From Styela clava (taxonomy: Eukaryota > Chordata > Ascidiacea > Stolidobranchia > Styelidae), in NCBI RefSeq assembly GCF_964204865.1, contig NC_135257.1, forward strand, positions 930,001-994,000: a stretch of DNA of 64,000 nt. The letters are read 5' to 3'. Under the pieces are notes generated by a model. It was not told the origin of the DNA and made no database searches. It saw only the letters and a program-made list of their open reading frames with translations. How positions within the stretch are numbered: position 1 is the first letter of the stretch; each line of letters opens with the position of its first letter. This document shows positions 1 to 13,442 of this stretch, piece by piece. The position numbers and the translations under genes are program-made.

Positions 1-3000
1 CCAGTAAGTAATTGTATTTTATTCTATGTATTCGATTTTAATAATCTCCAAAAGTTTTCAATTGATAGTTTGAGTCGTTCAGACTGCGTATTTGGCGCAT
101 CCGATATAACATGGATTTAAAATCGACTACCACAGATTGTGATATATATAAGCTATATATCTTCGAACAAAATAGATTTCACCATTTCATTGACAATAAC
201 TCGGTAATTTAGTTTTCGTTCATTTGCTATATCTTGTTATTGCAGACATGAACAGGAGTCTGAGTCTATCGTATCAACCGCACAGAAAGCACTGGATACT
301 TCAAACAAAGCCCTAAGTTCAATCCAAGATGCCATCACAACACTGAATGATTTGATCGATACATTTGATGATATGACTGAGTAAGTTTTATTAGAAGTAC
401 TAGATTTTTTTCTTAGATGAAAAGGTTTTGTATTTATAATCATAATTTTCCAATAATCCATTTTTTTCGTATTACAGAAATCGCCTTCCAAACGCTAACG
501 CCCTGCGTGACGAACTCACCAAACTATCCGGAGACGTTTTAGACAAAACAGCAGAGTCGAAAGCAAATGCAACAGATTTATTGACAGAAGCTCAGAAACT
601 TGCCGCCTCAATGCCATCTTATAATACAGAAGAACTCGACATCGAAGCATCGAATATTATTGCGCGCGCTAGCAAACTCGTCCCTGATGTAAGTTTGGGA
701 GTTGTATCATACGTTTATATTATTTATGATTTTTACATGTGTATCTACATATTGGCTTGGGGGTGAGACATGTTAGATGTTTAATTAAATAATATTGCCT
801 AAAAAAGTTCCAGCATTGTAAATGACATTTGTTTCAGCGACTGTATCGGGTTTTGGTTTAATTTCCTTTATTTTCGTTTCAAGATCAACGATCTCAATGA
901 TGAATACATGGACGGACATTTGCAACTTCAAGCTAATATCGACAGAGCTGAAACACTTTTAGGAATGGCGGATGCTATGCAAGATGTAAGTAACGTAAAT
1001 CTACCTTGCATCGCACTGGAAAAATTATTAAAACAATCGGATATTTCATAATTTTTGATTTTATAAATCTGGAATCCAGAATAAAGATCTTTTTATGCAT
1101 TGTTTAATATTGTATTACGATTTTTTGTAGGTTTGAACATCCATTTTTTATCGTCACATTCCACAATTCTCACTATAACTAAAACTCTCGTTTTTTGTTT
1201 TATTTCGCGGTCCATTGCATTTGGAGGGACAATTTCATTCGGTTGATTGCAATCAAACAATTGCTTCTTTTTATGTGGCGACTCGCAATCTCTCGGCCTT
1301 TTGAAAACGATTTTCGCGACAAATAAAACAAAAACAACAACTTTTGTCGTTGGTAGCTAGCATTGAGATCTAGTTATCATTCACAAAATTTGGTTTGCCA
1401 TTACTGAACAACCGTCGAATGCAAATTAAGTCTATGATGGTAAATTTTTGAATAGCGCTTTTTGCACGCCTTTTTGTGGAGAATAGCGACTGTTAGTTTT
1501 GGCGCGGTCTTGTATTATGTTGGAAGAGCGATGTGGTCGTTTTATCATGTCGGGATTCGGGATATGTTATCTGCATTATAGTTTCAATAATAACGATGGT
1601 TGATCTTTGTCCCAGGCTGATTGTGCGCTATGGAATTAAATAATTATTGTACATGTTTATTTTTGTATACCCAGTATGCTAGAATCTCACTTCATAAGAA
1701 AAGTTGTTTTGGGTCCATTACTAGTTTCTTGGGTATATCACATGATAAATAGTAAATGATAATCGCGATTATTACTTGCAGACGACTGACATGTTGACTG
1801 CACAGGCACACAGTGCCCGGGAAACAGCGAAAGACGCAGTGGAAAAGGGTGATGCGGCATACCAATCACTTCTCGACATTCAAAAATCACTCGAAGGTTT
1901 GTTTGTTTTAATATCTTACCAGTAATAATATAAATACGGCACTCGGGATTTAGATTGGAAACAAAAATGGTTCTCTACCAATATAGAGCATTACTCCAAA
2001 CGTCTCATGGAACAAGATATTTTTGAAACCCATATATGTGCCTCTAAACATGACGTAAAATATATTTTATTCTATTATCGGTCCATACTTGATAGGTACT
2101 TAATTAAACTTGGCTACTAGAACTACAAATTTACAAGGTCATCTATATATAGAAAGTATGTAGTTGTCTATCTTTAGCTTAATAATTCTTTTTGTTTATT
2201 TCGTCGTTTATTACGTCCTTCAAATATTGTCCACGCTTAATTGCAACCTTGAGGGTTTCGAGTAGAATTTTGGCAACAGTGTGGTGTATATTTCTTAACC
2301 CTTTGCTATCAGGTAGACTCATCACTGTATTTCTATAAATGCGTGCTAGGTTATCGCTCGTCGGTTTCCGTTGTTAGAACCATTGACGTTACACGAGATG
2401 TCCCGTTTTTGATAGTGTCGAAATTGCGACCATTAGAATTGCACAAAATTGAAAAATTGCCCCGAAATTGAAACGGTTCACAATACAGACGCGAGAAAAA
2501 GATACTCGTGGGTTGCGAATTAAAATTCTTGCCCGGGTCAAACATCTCGTCTAGAATAAGGGTAGCTCAAGTACATTGGATTGTTATTTATGGTTGCTAT
2601 ATTCTAGAACAATATACTTGCAAATAAAAATGTAAAAAATGATGCGATATGTTGTAACATACTGAAAAAAGTTCTTGGTACAGTCTTTGATGTTTCGCCT
2701 TCAAGGTATCATCTGCAATGTAGAACTAAAAACATCTGTAACCTAAATTATCATGATTTTGTATTTTTTATTCTTCATTAAGTACTATCGATATATAAAG
2801 ATGAAATGACTTATTTGAATGAAACACAATGCGATTAAATGACTAATGTCTCTTAATATTTAAAACAATAATCATCACCGGATAACCCTCAAAATCAATA
2901 TAGTAACTTGCGTTCACCTACAAGTATAAGAATATGATTAAGACTGGACATTGTTGTTTCATATATATTCGGCAGATGTAAGAGCATAAGCGAATGATGG

Positions 3001-4160
3001 CTTAAAGAATTTGTGCGCAACCTTAATTAATAAAACGATGTGCAAAAATTACTCAGCCAAGATCGTTGTTGTAAACATTGTGGTCACTATTCAGCGTTCT
3101 ACGACCAGATCGAAGATAATAGGCAAAAGGCGACGGAAGCGATGGAAGGCGCAGACGACATCAACGCCACAATTGCATCAGCTAACGCTAAGACGGCAGA
3201 AGCCCAAGCAGCTCTTGGAAGTGCCAGAAAAACCGCTCAACAAGCAAGAGGAAAAGCTCAAAACGCTCAGAGCATTGCGGAAGACATTCAAACGGTAAGA
3301 AGCGTTGTATATTTAACAAGTGTCTAATACCATAATAGTAGGAAACTAATTATATGATATGATTGAACAGAGAGCAGCTGAAATTCGTGCTGATGCTGAC
3401 GATTCGTATGGAACGATCAATGACGTCAGCAACACAGTGAACGACCTCGCAGGCGAAGTCAGAGCTACAAAAGCTGTATTGGACGACGCTGCAGCCAAGA
3501 CCGACGCGAATGCAGATGCCGTTGACGAGGTTAGGACAGAACAAATAAATAAAAAATATATTTTCCAATTTAGTTTCTTTATCGATAATCAAATATTTCA
3601 ATTTGAATACTTGCAGGCGACAGCTGATGCCGCAAACGCCAAATCTAAAGCAACCAACGCTGAACAAAAAGTCAACGATGTTTTGGCGAAATTACGTCAA
3701 CTCCTCTTGGATTTGGGTAAGTTCTTATTATTTTCATTTTTTGGTAAAGAAATGGGCAAAACGCAAGTATCTTAAATAAAAAAAATAGATCTATAAATAG
3801 TTTAAATATTTGTTAAATTGTTGTCATTCAGAAAAAAAATTGTTTTAATTGTATTAATTAACAATCATACATTGGTATAATTCTTTTGTGTTTATTTTAG
3901 ATAATTTGCCCGAATTGAATGAAGACGACATTGCGGAATTAGAAAGAGAGTTGCAATCGTTGATCGATGAGGTCGAAGATGCCGAGGTTCAATCATCTAT
4001 TGACGCTTTACAAATTGCAGTAGACTCGCAAGCCGCAACATTGGAAAATTACGACCGCGAGATGGAGCTATTGCGTGCCGACGTGGAAAATTTGAGGCAA
4101 ATCGATGCAACATTACCTGTCGGCTGCTTTTCAGATGAAGCCCCGGTCGAGCAGCCTTGA
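1..4160 (+). CDS. LAMC1-like: Laminin gamma chain, C-terminal part (5' end outside window)
   Basis: Secreted subunit of the heterotrimeric basement-membrane laminin; this part is the coiled-coil arm that assembles with the alpha and beta chains. Exons read by eye: 246-380, 478-688, 884-985, 1782-1896, 3095-3294, 3371-3529, 3617-3716, 3901-4160. All have GT-AG borders and compatible phases and give about 426 residues. Position 3 may be the end of an earlier exon (CCA|GTAAGT). The protein is Ala/Glu/Lys/Asp-rich heptad sequence with no globular domain, as in laminin domains II/I. The C-terminus has the gamma-chain signature: a run ending LPVGCF, then a short tail ending VEQP. The Cys matches the one that disulphide-bonds to the beta chain, and the Glu is third from the end, the position known in gamma1 for integrin recognition. 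Introns 4 (986-1781) and 5 (1897-3094) hold nothing recognisable. The gamma assignment is strong; the exact paralogue is inferred. Confidence 0.93.
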
Positions 4161-5000
4161 TGAAGTCCTATTTGGGCGCGAACATGTGACTAACCGTATA
4201 CTTACAAAAGTGCGCCCTTTTGTTCCGAAGGTGTTTTGTCTGGGGTGAGATTTTTCAGGGATTCTAAGAGAGGAACCGCCTCTTTGCCTCTTTCCGCACG
4301 CCATTATTGCGTCAGAGTGACGTAATTGGAATTGCGTCATAGACACGCGCGTTTTACCAAATCCGAAGATTATTAACCTTTATTATATTGTAACCTCTAA
4401 AAATGAAGCTCTCCGCCAAAACGGCGCAGGCGCTTTGGCAGAATGCAGAATATTTTTCTCAGTCCATTTTATATTTCTAACCAAGTGTGAAGTTGCCTTA
4501 GATGTGATGAATTATACTGATATCATGTTTTGTTATTCTGAAAATGCTTTCTTTTAACCAAGAGATAGTTATGTGTTTCATGCTCTTAACTAGAATGGAT
4601 TAGATTCAAAACATCTTTCGATCAAGCATGGGCAACGACAAGGTTTTATCATTTTCTACTACCAAAGCGTTGTGATGATTAGGAAATGTTTTATGTGATT
4701 TCAAATATTAGAAGAATAAACTTGAATTTATTCTAATTTTTAGGACATACTGGTTAGGTTTTACATTGTCATTTAGTTGCCTCCATCCTATTAGTCATTC
4801 TGTATTCTTGTTTTATTCAGTTTTGTTTGCCTTTTTCACTTTTGTCGCCCTTCTTGATTATAATATATTATTATTTACCCTTTGTTGTATTGCTCTCACA
4901 CAATTTTTTTTATCTTTTTGATGTATTTCTTTGCGAATGCCTATCAAGGTAAAGATATGGTTATATTGTAAGACAACAGCTAATTTGATTTCAATAAATT
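4161..5000 (+). other. Probable 3' UTR of the laminin gamma gene
   Basis: After the TGA at 4158-4160 there is non-coding sequence with candidate polyadenylation hexamers AATAAA at 4715-4720 and 4993-4998. The true cleavage site cannot be chosen from sequence alone. Confidence 0.5.
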
Positions 5001-8000
5001 TCGATTTTGGATTATGTTATGGCTTCCCTCTATAAATTGGATTTTGTTTTTGTTTTTGTGTTTTAACCTCATTGCTTAATCAATTTTTATATCGTATTCT
5101 ACGCCATTTTATCCTTTTCAATAAATATGGTAACTTTTGACATTATGAATTGCTATTATCTATCTTTTATGAACATTTCATTCGGGTATAAGGACAGGAC
5201 CCACATCGTATCAAACATGTATAAAGTAAGTTTGGTCTTGTTAGGAAATTGTTCCAGCGTTTTAAGATAACGTTAGTGGGCTGAGTTGTTGTCAATTATA
5301 AGCCAAGAATGAAGCTATGGTAATGATATTGATGATAGGTAGAATTGTTCGCTATATATGGTTATGTCTTATTCCAACGTTTTCGTGGAGATTTGCTTTC
5401 ACGAATATTGTATTAGTTAAATTGCCTTTAATATTAATTCAGCTCTAATGCTTCCTGATCTTCTTCAGGTATTTATTGTCACATTTATTCAGCTTTTTTG
5501 TTACTTATACTTATCTATATGTATCTTGTTTGTACGTTGAATTTGTCAAAACCGTGTTTGATGGAAGATTAGACAATTTTAGAGTTCCATGCCTTTGTAT
5601 GTATGACATGTATCTGACGTCATACAAATCTGGGACATCACAACCTCGCATTTATATACCTGTTGTTGGGTATTGAATTTCACTAAAGAATATTTGCAAT
5701 CTTTTTCGAGTTATTATTCAAATGATGTGTTAAATTTGGCGAGGGCAGAACATTTTCTAACCTAGGCTAAAGCAAAAAATTAAAAAAAATAGTTTCGAAG
5801 TGGTCATTTGTCGAAGTATCATACGTCACATCTATGTAGTATCCGATTAAACATGCGAGTGACAATCCGACTGATTCCTTTTGGCGCTGAAGCTGTCTTT
5901 GTGTTTTTCCCAACTTTCACGTCATTAGTTAGAAGCGATCGGAGTGTAATAGTAGATATGATTTATGAGATGAAATTTTTTTACCATAATTATTATTATT
6001 AATGTTATTGTGTTTTTTGTTCGATGGAAATTGATTGCTGATCATGTTCAAGTTCTCTAAACCCTTTTATAATTTATCAGGTCTGACGTTGCCCATGGGT
6101 GTTATGGCGATGTTTACTCGAGATTTGCATCTGGTAATATTCATTTGAAGGTTTTTCTGTTCTGATGAAACAAATACTTAGTAGCTAGAAATGCCACAAA
6201 ACACATTTGGAAAAGTAACAATAAACTTTTATGTACATTTTTTGAAAACGTTGGACATTAAAGCTTTATGTAAAAGGCTCAGACTTGATGTGATCAGCCG
6301 ATCAATTTCCACCTTTTCGTGTATATCTTATGTGCGTTATTGATAACCAGAAAATATATTATTGAAAGGCCTTTGAATGCAGCATGTCGCGAGAGACGAA
6401 TCCTTTAATTTTTGTGTTGTCCTTGTATGATTGTAGTTAATATTGTTGTTAATATAATCTTTTCTAATCAGAATATGTTGCATTATCAAGCATGGTCCAA
6501 CGATACATCTGGTTCATGCTTGGTGACAATTTACTTCACAAGTTGCAAGATGGTTTACCTAGAAACGAGAGCATAAAATAATAAATTTGAATAATTAGTT
6601 TAAAAATTGTTGTCACCTCAAGGCTTTTCCCATTAAAAATTGCATAATTTAGGCTGAATTTGAATATATTTTTTAAAAATGACGAACAAAACAGGTCCTT
6701 TTTGTCGATCCACCCATCTAAATCAATTCCTGATATTTTTCCATTATCGACTTACTTCAGCTGATGGCAACATATTCTGATTGGATCTTTTTTCATAATA
6801 TTACGTATCATAAGAAATATCGCATTTTACACATTTTGTTGTTTACTTTTGATGTTTGATCGTGTTGTGTTTTTATCAAGATAGTGCCACTCTTCTTTTC
6901 TTATATTTTACTGTTTTTTTTTCTAATTCAGCATAAAGTGTCCTTGGGATGTTGGGATTTTATTTTATATATTATTAGTATTATTAAATCCATTCTCACG
7001 TTAATGAATAGGGTGATACGTCTTGTATCTTACTTAGAATATTAATGTTCAATCTGTCAAGTGTATTCCTCATATTTTACATACTCGGAAAAATTCTTAA
7101 TATTAACTATTTTTTAATCTGTAATACCGAACAAACTTTTGACCCATTACCTTAAAATATATATAACCAAATATTGCTGTGTGCTTTTATTGTTTAGGTG
7201 CAGCAGAAAATCAGAAATAGTATAGAAATGACAAATCGCTGTCCCGGTTTTCACAAAGTGAACTACCATGTATTTTTGTGGTGGCCTATCAAGTCACCAG
7301 TTAATTAAAAAACACTAACATTACAGTGCAAAAATTGATAATAAAATCGGCCATAATTTTATCTCACTATGAGTAAATCAATATAATATGTATGTATGTA
7401 CCTGATAGCAAACAATGTCGCTATAAAGTTTATGACTTAAACAATTGATTTGTCTATTTCGCAGCGGTTCCATTGCGAGTATCACGAGCCAAGGGGCCGC
7501 AGAATGTTTTCGTGTGTACTAAAACTAGATGCTACTATGCAGATTATTCTTTTTTCACAAACAATGTCACAACGAAATTTCATATCAACGACTACAGTAA
7601 TTGGAAATAGCAGCCAGGCACGATGGTAGTGACTTCAATGCCATTGAGAACCGATCGAAAAATAAAATTCAGAGTGGGATTCCCTCCCAAACTCTTTTTA
7701 AAACCAGGAAAAGATTTGCCGTAGCATTATAAACTTTTTCGGCAATTCATATGCATGCGAATCCTTGTTTTCGCGAAATCGAGTACCAGAAATCCAGTCA
7801 ATTCTGACACAAGTCGCATGTGTAAAGCTCAAAGCTACACAATACCGACCAAAAATAGGAATTGCGAAAACGATGCAACAACAAGTTTCTCTCTCTTGAA
7901 GACATTGTTCAAATATCTATGACTCAGTCTTCTATTCCATTATAAAAATATAAATTTTTGACCAACTAAAAATAACTGAAATCAAATATTTGAGGATAAC

Positions 8001-11000
8001 AGCAGTAGTAACAGTTCTAACGAGTTTTGTAGATTAGCAAGCAGGTTGCGTCAAAGCAATGCACGAGATGCTTCAAAACTAGGCTCACCTAGTGTGTAAC
8101 TAGTTGCTTGCTTATCCCCCTTGGAAATGTTGTGATTGTGGATAGGGATTTGTTTAAAAAGAATTGTTTTAAATCAAGTTTTTTTTTTGCCTGTATTGTT
8201 CAAAATGGCTGTACTATTTGATTTTTTTGAATTAAATATGTTCAAGGAAAATGAATGTAAAAACTTTCCAAGCGCTTCTTATTTGCAATAAATCCTTCGA
8301 AACGCCACAAATATCGATAAAGGCCCATACACACCTTCTCAAGATGTAGTTCAGTGCGACACCAAACGTGGTTGGCACAGTAAGACGTAACCTATAAGCC
8401 ATTACGTGAACGACCCTGCGACGAAACCACCTCGCGAAAATGGAAATGTGATCTAATAAATGAGTTTGTATAACTCTGAAAAACTCACTTCTCCTTAGTA
8501 ACAAAGTATGCTAAGCATAACTCAACCGAACAGTATTAACCGTAATAATGCCTTTATTTTATTAGAAAAATATCAATACATAAACTCGAAATCCTTATTA
8601 TGGCGTCATAACTCATAACAGATTAGTTGTAGCGTCTTTTCATCATATAGGGACTGTTACAATTAGCTTAGGCTAGCGCTTTTCATCTTTTAAATCAGTA
8701 GATTGCTACCGATGTAAGCTTATTCTTCATTATCGTAAGACACTCGTTTTGCGGAAGGCTGCCCTTGATCCAATTAATTTTGTTGTAGGCTCGTGAGCTA
8801 AGTTTCATGATTTTTCTCACTCAAAACGTCTCTCTGGTATCTCGGATAAACATACATTCCGGTTGAAATCTTTTGACTTTCGTGTAGATACCACCGTGGC
8901 GATAAATGTACGCAATAGAAATAAAAGTGAAAACAAAAAATTTTACTTACATTTTTGAAATTATAATTTCGGCAGCGTATGCAGCTGCCAGAACGCAACG
9001 TTTTGGCGTAATTTCGCAGCGATGCGAGGGGTATTTCAATAAAAAATACAAAAAATACAGAAAAATATTGATTTAAAACAAGCCCTTGTTTTAAAACACG
9101 ATGTTTTTTTTTAGAAATGATAAAAAACAAAACCCTAATTGTGGAGCTGCACGTGTTGAGAAGGAATAAATAGTTAGCAAAGATTTAAAGATTTAAACGT
9201 GACGGCAAGTCGATAGCATATGAATATGAACTATATATTTTAATAATAAATAAAACTGCAGTAATTGAGCGAAAATTTCGCATCTCTCAATACCGAATAT
9301 TTGTATACGATACGATATGGTTCATATTATCATACTGAAGAAATAAGCGAATATAATAGATATTTATTAAAAGCAACTTGTGCAAGGCCTTTTTGACGTA
9401 TGTCAATTATGAAATCAGTATTATACTCAAAGAAGATCACCATAATATTTTGTTGTTTAATCTAGAGTGTACGGTTAATAAACAGTTCAACCTGTAACTG
9501 TCATGTTTTGCATTTATCTCGGTAAGTTTTTCTCATTTGAAAGAAATAAAATCATAATTAAATATTCCAATCACTAACGCCTGAAAATAATAATTTATAT
9601 ACTCTTATCGTTTACGAAATTTCTCTGAATTTCTCACTTCGTTATGTCTAACTTCTGTTACCAAAGAATTCTTCTAACTATAGCTCTTTTCCAGCTGTGT
9701 AGATTTGTATGGGTCCAAGCAAGGAGTTGATCCAATTTTAATTCCATCAATAGAGCATTATACTCTTTACAAGCTTTTTCTGATAGGATATTTGAGTGAT
9801 ATCGAACGAATTGTGATTAAAATCTGTGCTCAGATGCAGTCAGTCACCATTTTATATAATTTTTATACGCCATTTATTTCTTTCTCCTGAAGAATTGCAT
9901 GTTATTCCGAGCCCGTGAGTGTTATATTCAAACTGTGTAACTGCTTTCTAATGGCAAATTAAAAATGATTGATTTCTGTTTATGGAGGTCAAGAGGTCAA
10001 ACAGAATTAATCTGTATCTATCGTTTCTTATCTTTCTATGAAAACACATTAACTACAGAAGCATGTGAACTTTCAATTTTGAGGTCGAAATTATTGTGCT
10101 AATAAGAGATAATGAATGAGAAAGTTGATTTGTATTTTTTGCCTAAATATATATATTATGAACCATCAGGCGATGGTCGGTGGCTGTCTACTGAAACAAA
10201 ATATTAGCCTTAGAAAAGTTCTTTACTGCGTGATTTGATCAATTTTTAGCTATTTTTTTAGCTTTGAGTGAAAAGCTAAGGCTTCTCCAAATATAAAAAA
10301 TAAAGATATGTTGTAATTGGTAATGATTGGTGTTGAATTTCACTTGCTCGAAACAAATTTAATTTACAAATTAAACAACAGTTAACTACAATTCTAAAAT
10401 GATGGAAGTTAATTTATATATCGTTTAAGCGAAAATCATTCAAAGTCAAATTTCAGGAAGCTATCTATTTCGAGATTGCGGCGCTCAAGTTTAACTATAA
10501 ATTCCGAACGCTGTGTTCCCAATCTAAAATAGGTCGAGTGTGATGTAAACAAACGTATAGAACGAATTTGAATGTTGGTGTTAGAGTAATCGTAATTCAT
10601 TTTCTAGCATCAGCATAAGAAGATTGTCCTACGTATTTCTTTTTTATGTCCATGCAGGAAATTCAAGTAAGGACTGAAATCAGTAATATCGGGATACATG
10701 TCGCACATATACTGCGAATAAAGCAACGCATGTCCAGATCTTCAATGTTATTAATTGTTTCTCAAAAATAAGACTTATTTCTGACATATGAAGTCAGCAT
10801 AATAGTTTTTTTTTACTGGTATCCTCAAAGCTCAATATTTGAAATCAATTTCAACTCATCTTTGTTCACTTGTTGCAAAGTATAATAATATTAAGTTGTA
10901 TCTATAAAGGTTTGCATTCATTAAATATTGAAAACTGAGGAAATGTCCATATTATATTTTTCTTTAGTGTATATCAGCATGCTCTAGTCGAAATAGAAAT

Positions 11001-13442
11001 TAAAAAATAAATTTTCCGTATCCCCGACGCTCCAAGTGCGCCAATTCTGATATTGAAGAACAAACATAGCATTCACTTACATCAATGGGAGCAGATACGG
11101 ACGCAAAGGGAGCCTTTGTATCAGCCCTCGTTGATAGAGAGTAATTCATGAAAAAAGTAAAAAATATCGGTGACTCGTTCAAAACCGCAATGCAAACAAA
11201 ATCCAATTAGTACAAGGTAAGAAAATCCAGTTTAAACAACCGATACAGAAGAGTAAATATAAAAAAAATTGATTGAATGCTTTCGAATTTTATTAACGAT
11301 CACCAGGTTTTGTAAATGTACCGCCCCAAAATAGAATTTGCCCAATTCAAAATCATGGTCATAATATTAATCAATCCTGCATTTTGCACTGTATTTTGCA
11401 TTGGAAACACTGGCAAAGTCACCAGTATTATATGTCTTTCAGTAACTATCAGTTCTTTACATATACACAACAATTTACAATTATTTGCTACTGGTAGAAA
11501 TAAAATTAATATTTTCAGCATACTCATCAATATCTCAATATTTGCAACTGGTACGAATGCAACAAGCAGAAATAATAATAAAATCGTATATTTTCACGTC
11601 ATTATAAAAATTACAATATACAACGCCAAGTGTGGTTTTGCCACATAGTATACACCACGAATGTTTTCCGTTTACAAATACGACTAAGTGCAAAGCGTGT
11701 AGGTGAGTTTAAAAATATAGCGAAATATGTCGAGAAATGTGTGACATTTTTCATACAGGCGGATGGAACAAACAACTTCGACCCTAACGACCCTTATACG
11801 CTCCAGAATTTTGCAGTTCAATGACGAATTTTGAAGATTTCAACCGATAAATTTAACTAAACATAATACATTTTAAAATAACTGGATAATATATCAAAAC
11901 CACAAACTGGAAACTTCAAAATACTTCATTAATCTCATTAATTACAAATATAAGAGATTCCAGGTATAAGTACATATATCCGTGATACAGAGTTAAGTAG
12001 CATACACAGGAAGGGTAGCTGCCGATCAAGTGTTCTTGAAAATTATGCCTCACTTACTTTCGTCTTATGATGCCAGATGTTAGATGAGGACAACTTTATT
12101 TGTGTGTTTCATATTTTTGATTTATCTAATATATCTAAACACGAAAACAATGGGAAAGCTCGACGATTAATTTTGAATCACTTACAAAAAGTAAATACGA
12201 GTAACAAGTAAAGATTTTTTATGATACGTTGGTAGTGTAAAAATCCTGTTTAATCTGAAAACGAATTGCAATATGAGTCTCGTTCTGCTATTCATTTTAG
12301 ACAAAATACCTCGACTGTTGTGAACTATTAGACGTAACGGTTACAAACAATAAGCAATATGACGCTATGTTTTGACGTTTCAGCAAAAATGTAACGGATA
12401 CTTTACTCAGGGGAGCTCACTCAATTCTTTGCATGATTAGTTTGAATGTTGTTTAATTCACCAAATACAAAATATGAAATGAAAGACAAAACGGAACTAA
12501 AGTGATCTGTTTGTTCTTCTGTTAAATAACATTGTTTTATTCATCCAGACTTTTAATAAATAAAGTAATGATAAATATCCACGCAAAACAATCCAGTTTT
12601 CATATGTTTTCATCAGAATCCGTATAAAGTATTAATTTTTAATCATTGCCACATTTACTGCTTGCATGAATTTATTGGAAATTTGTACATAATGTGCAAT
12701 GTAGCGAATATTAACATTTAACAATAGCGTCATAATATTGAAGTGATTGTTGGCCTTAGAACAGACCTAATTGTAGTTTCAAAATCTAAATCTTTATATT
12801 CGGAAAATTTGATATTTTTGAGAAGTTGTGCCAAATAATATTGGATTGATTGGTATACTTGGATGCGAAAGTTCACCTTATTTTGCACTATAGCTTATTC
12901 AATATCAGCGTAAAGTACAGCTGAATTTTTGGAATGAGATCTATTGATAATGTTAGCGCAAGTCAGATCCTTGTTTCAATCTCATTCGTAACCGGACAAA
13001 GTGACATTACCTACCGACTGGATAAAGACCAATGGGTCAATTTTGTACTAAAGTAATAATTAAAATTCCAACAATTCGTTTTAAGTCAACTTATTTCAGT
13101 TTTTCGCAATTCAATTCCGCTACGAACGCTCCGTTTTGCTTTACAAAATTTTCTAAATTGAGTATCCAAAATATCAATATGGCAGAACTGGAGAGCTTCA
13201 GAAGTAGGCTACGCCATTTTCTTGACTGCTCTGGCATTTTTTCTTTTAAATTTGAATACATCTTTATTTATTCTGTGCGTGTGTAATAAAATTCTGGAAT
13301 ATAAAAGTTGCCCTCAAACCATTTTTAAGTATTCAAATGAATGCTTGAGATGTAATGATTCGTTGGCATGCGAGAAAATAATGGTGTTTAAAATATAAAG
13401 TGTCCGCATATTCATCATAAGTATTAGTCAAATGAAACCATT
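5001..13442. other. Intergenic, no recognised gene
   Basis: AT-rich sequence with only short open frames lacking splice-compatible neighbours or family resemblance. The longest (8232-8504 minus, 8798-9130 minus, 11316-11648 plus, 13032-13286 plus) show no domain I recognise. The right-hand part must contain the promoter of the Dmrt gene, but no core promoter element stands out. I identify no transposon ends here. Confidence 0.5.

Noticed and set aside
3350..3667. 105-codon minus-strand open frame
   Set aside because: Antisense shadow of laminin exons 6 and 7.
8232..8504. 90-codon minus-strand open frame with hydrophobic stretches
   Set aside because: No family resemblance, no partner exons and no repeat copy in the window; cannot be separated from chance.
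11300..11824. Overlapping open frames on both strands
   Set aside because: Ile/Asn/Thr-rich translations typical of AT-rich non-coding DNA; no splice-compatible neighbours.
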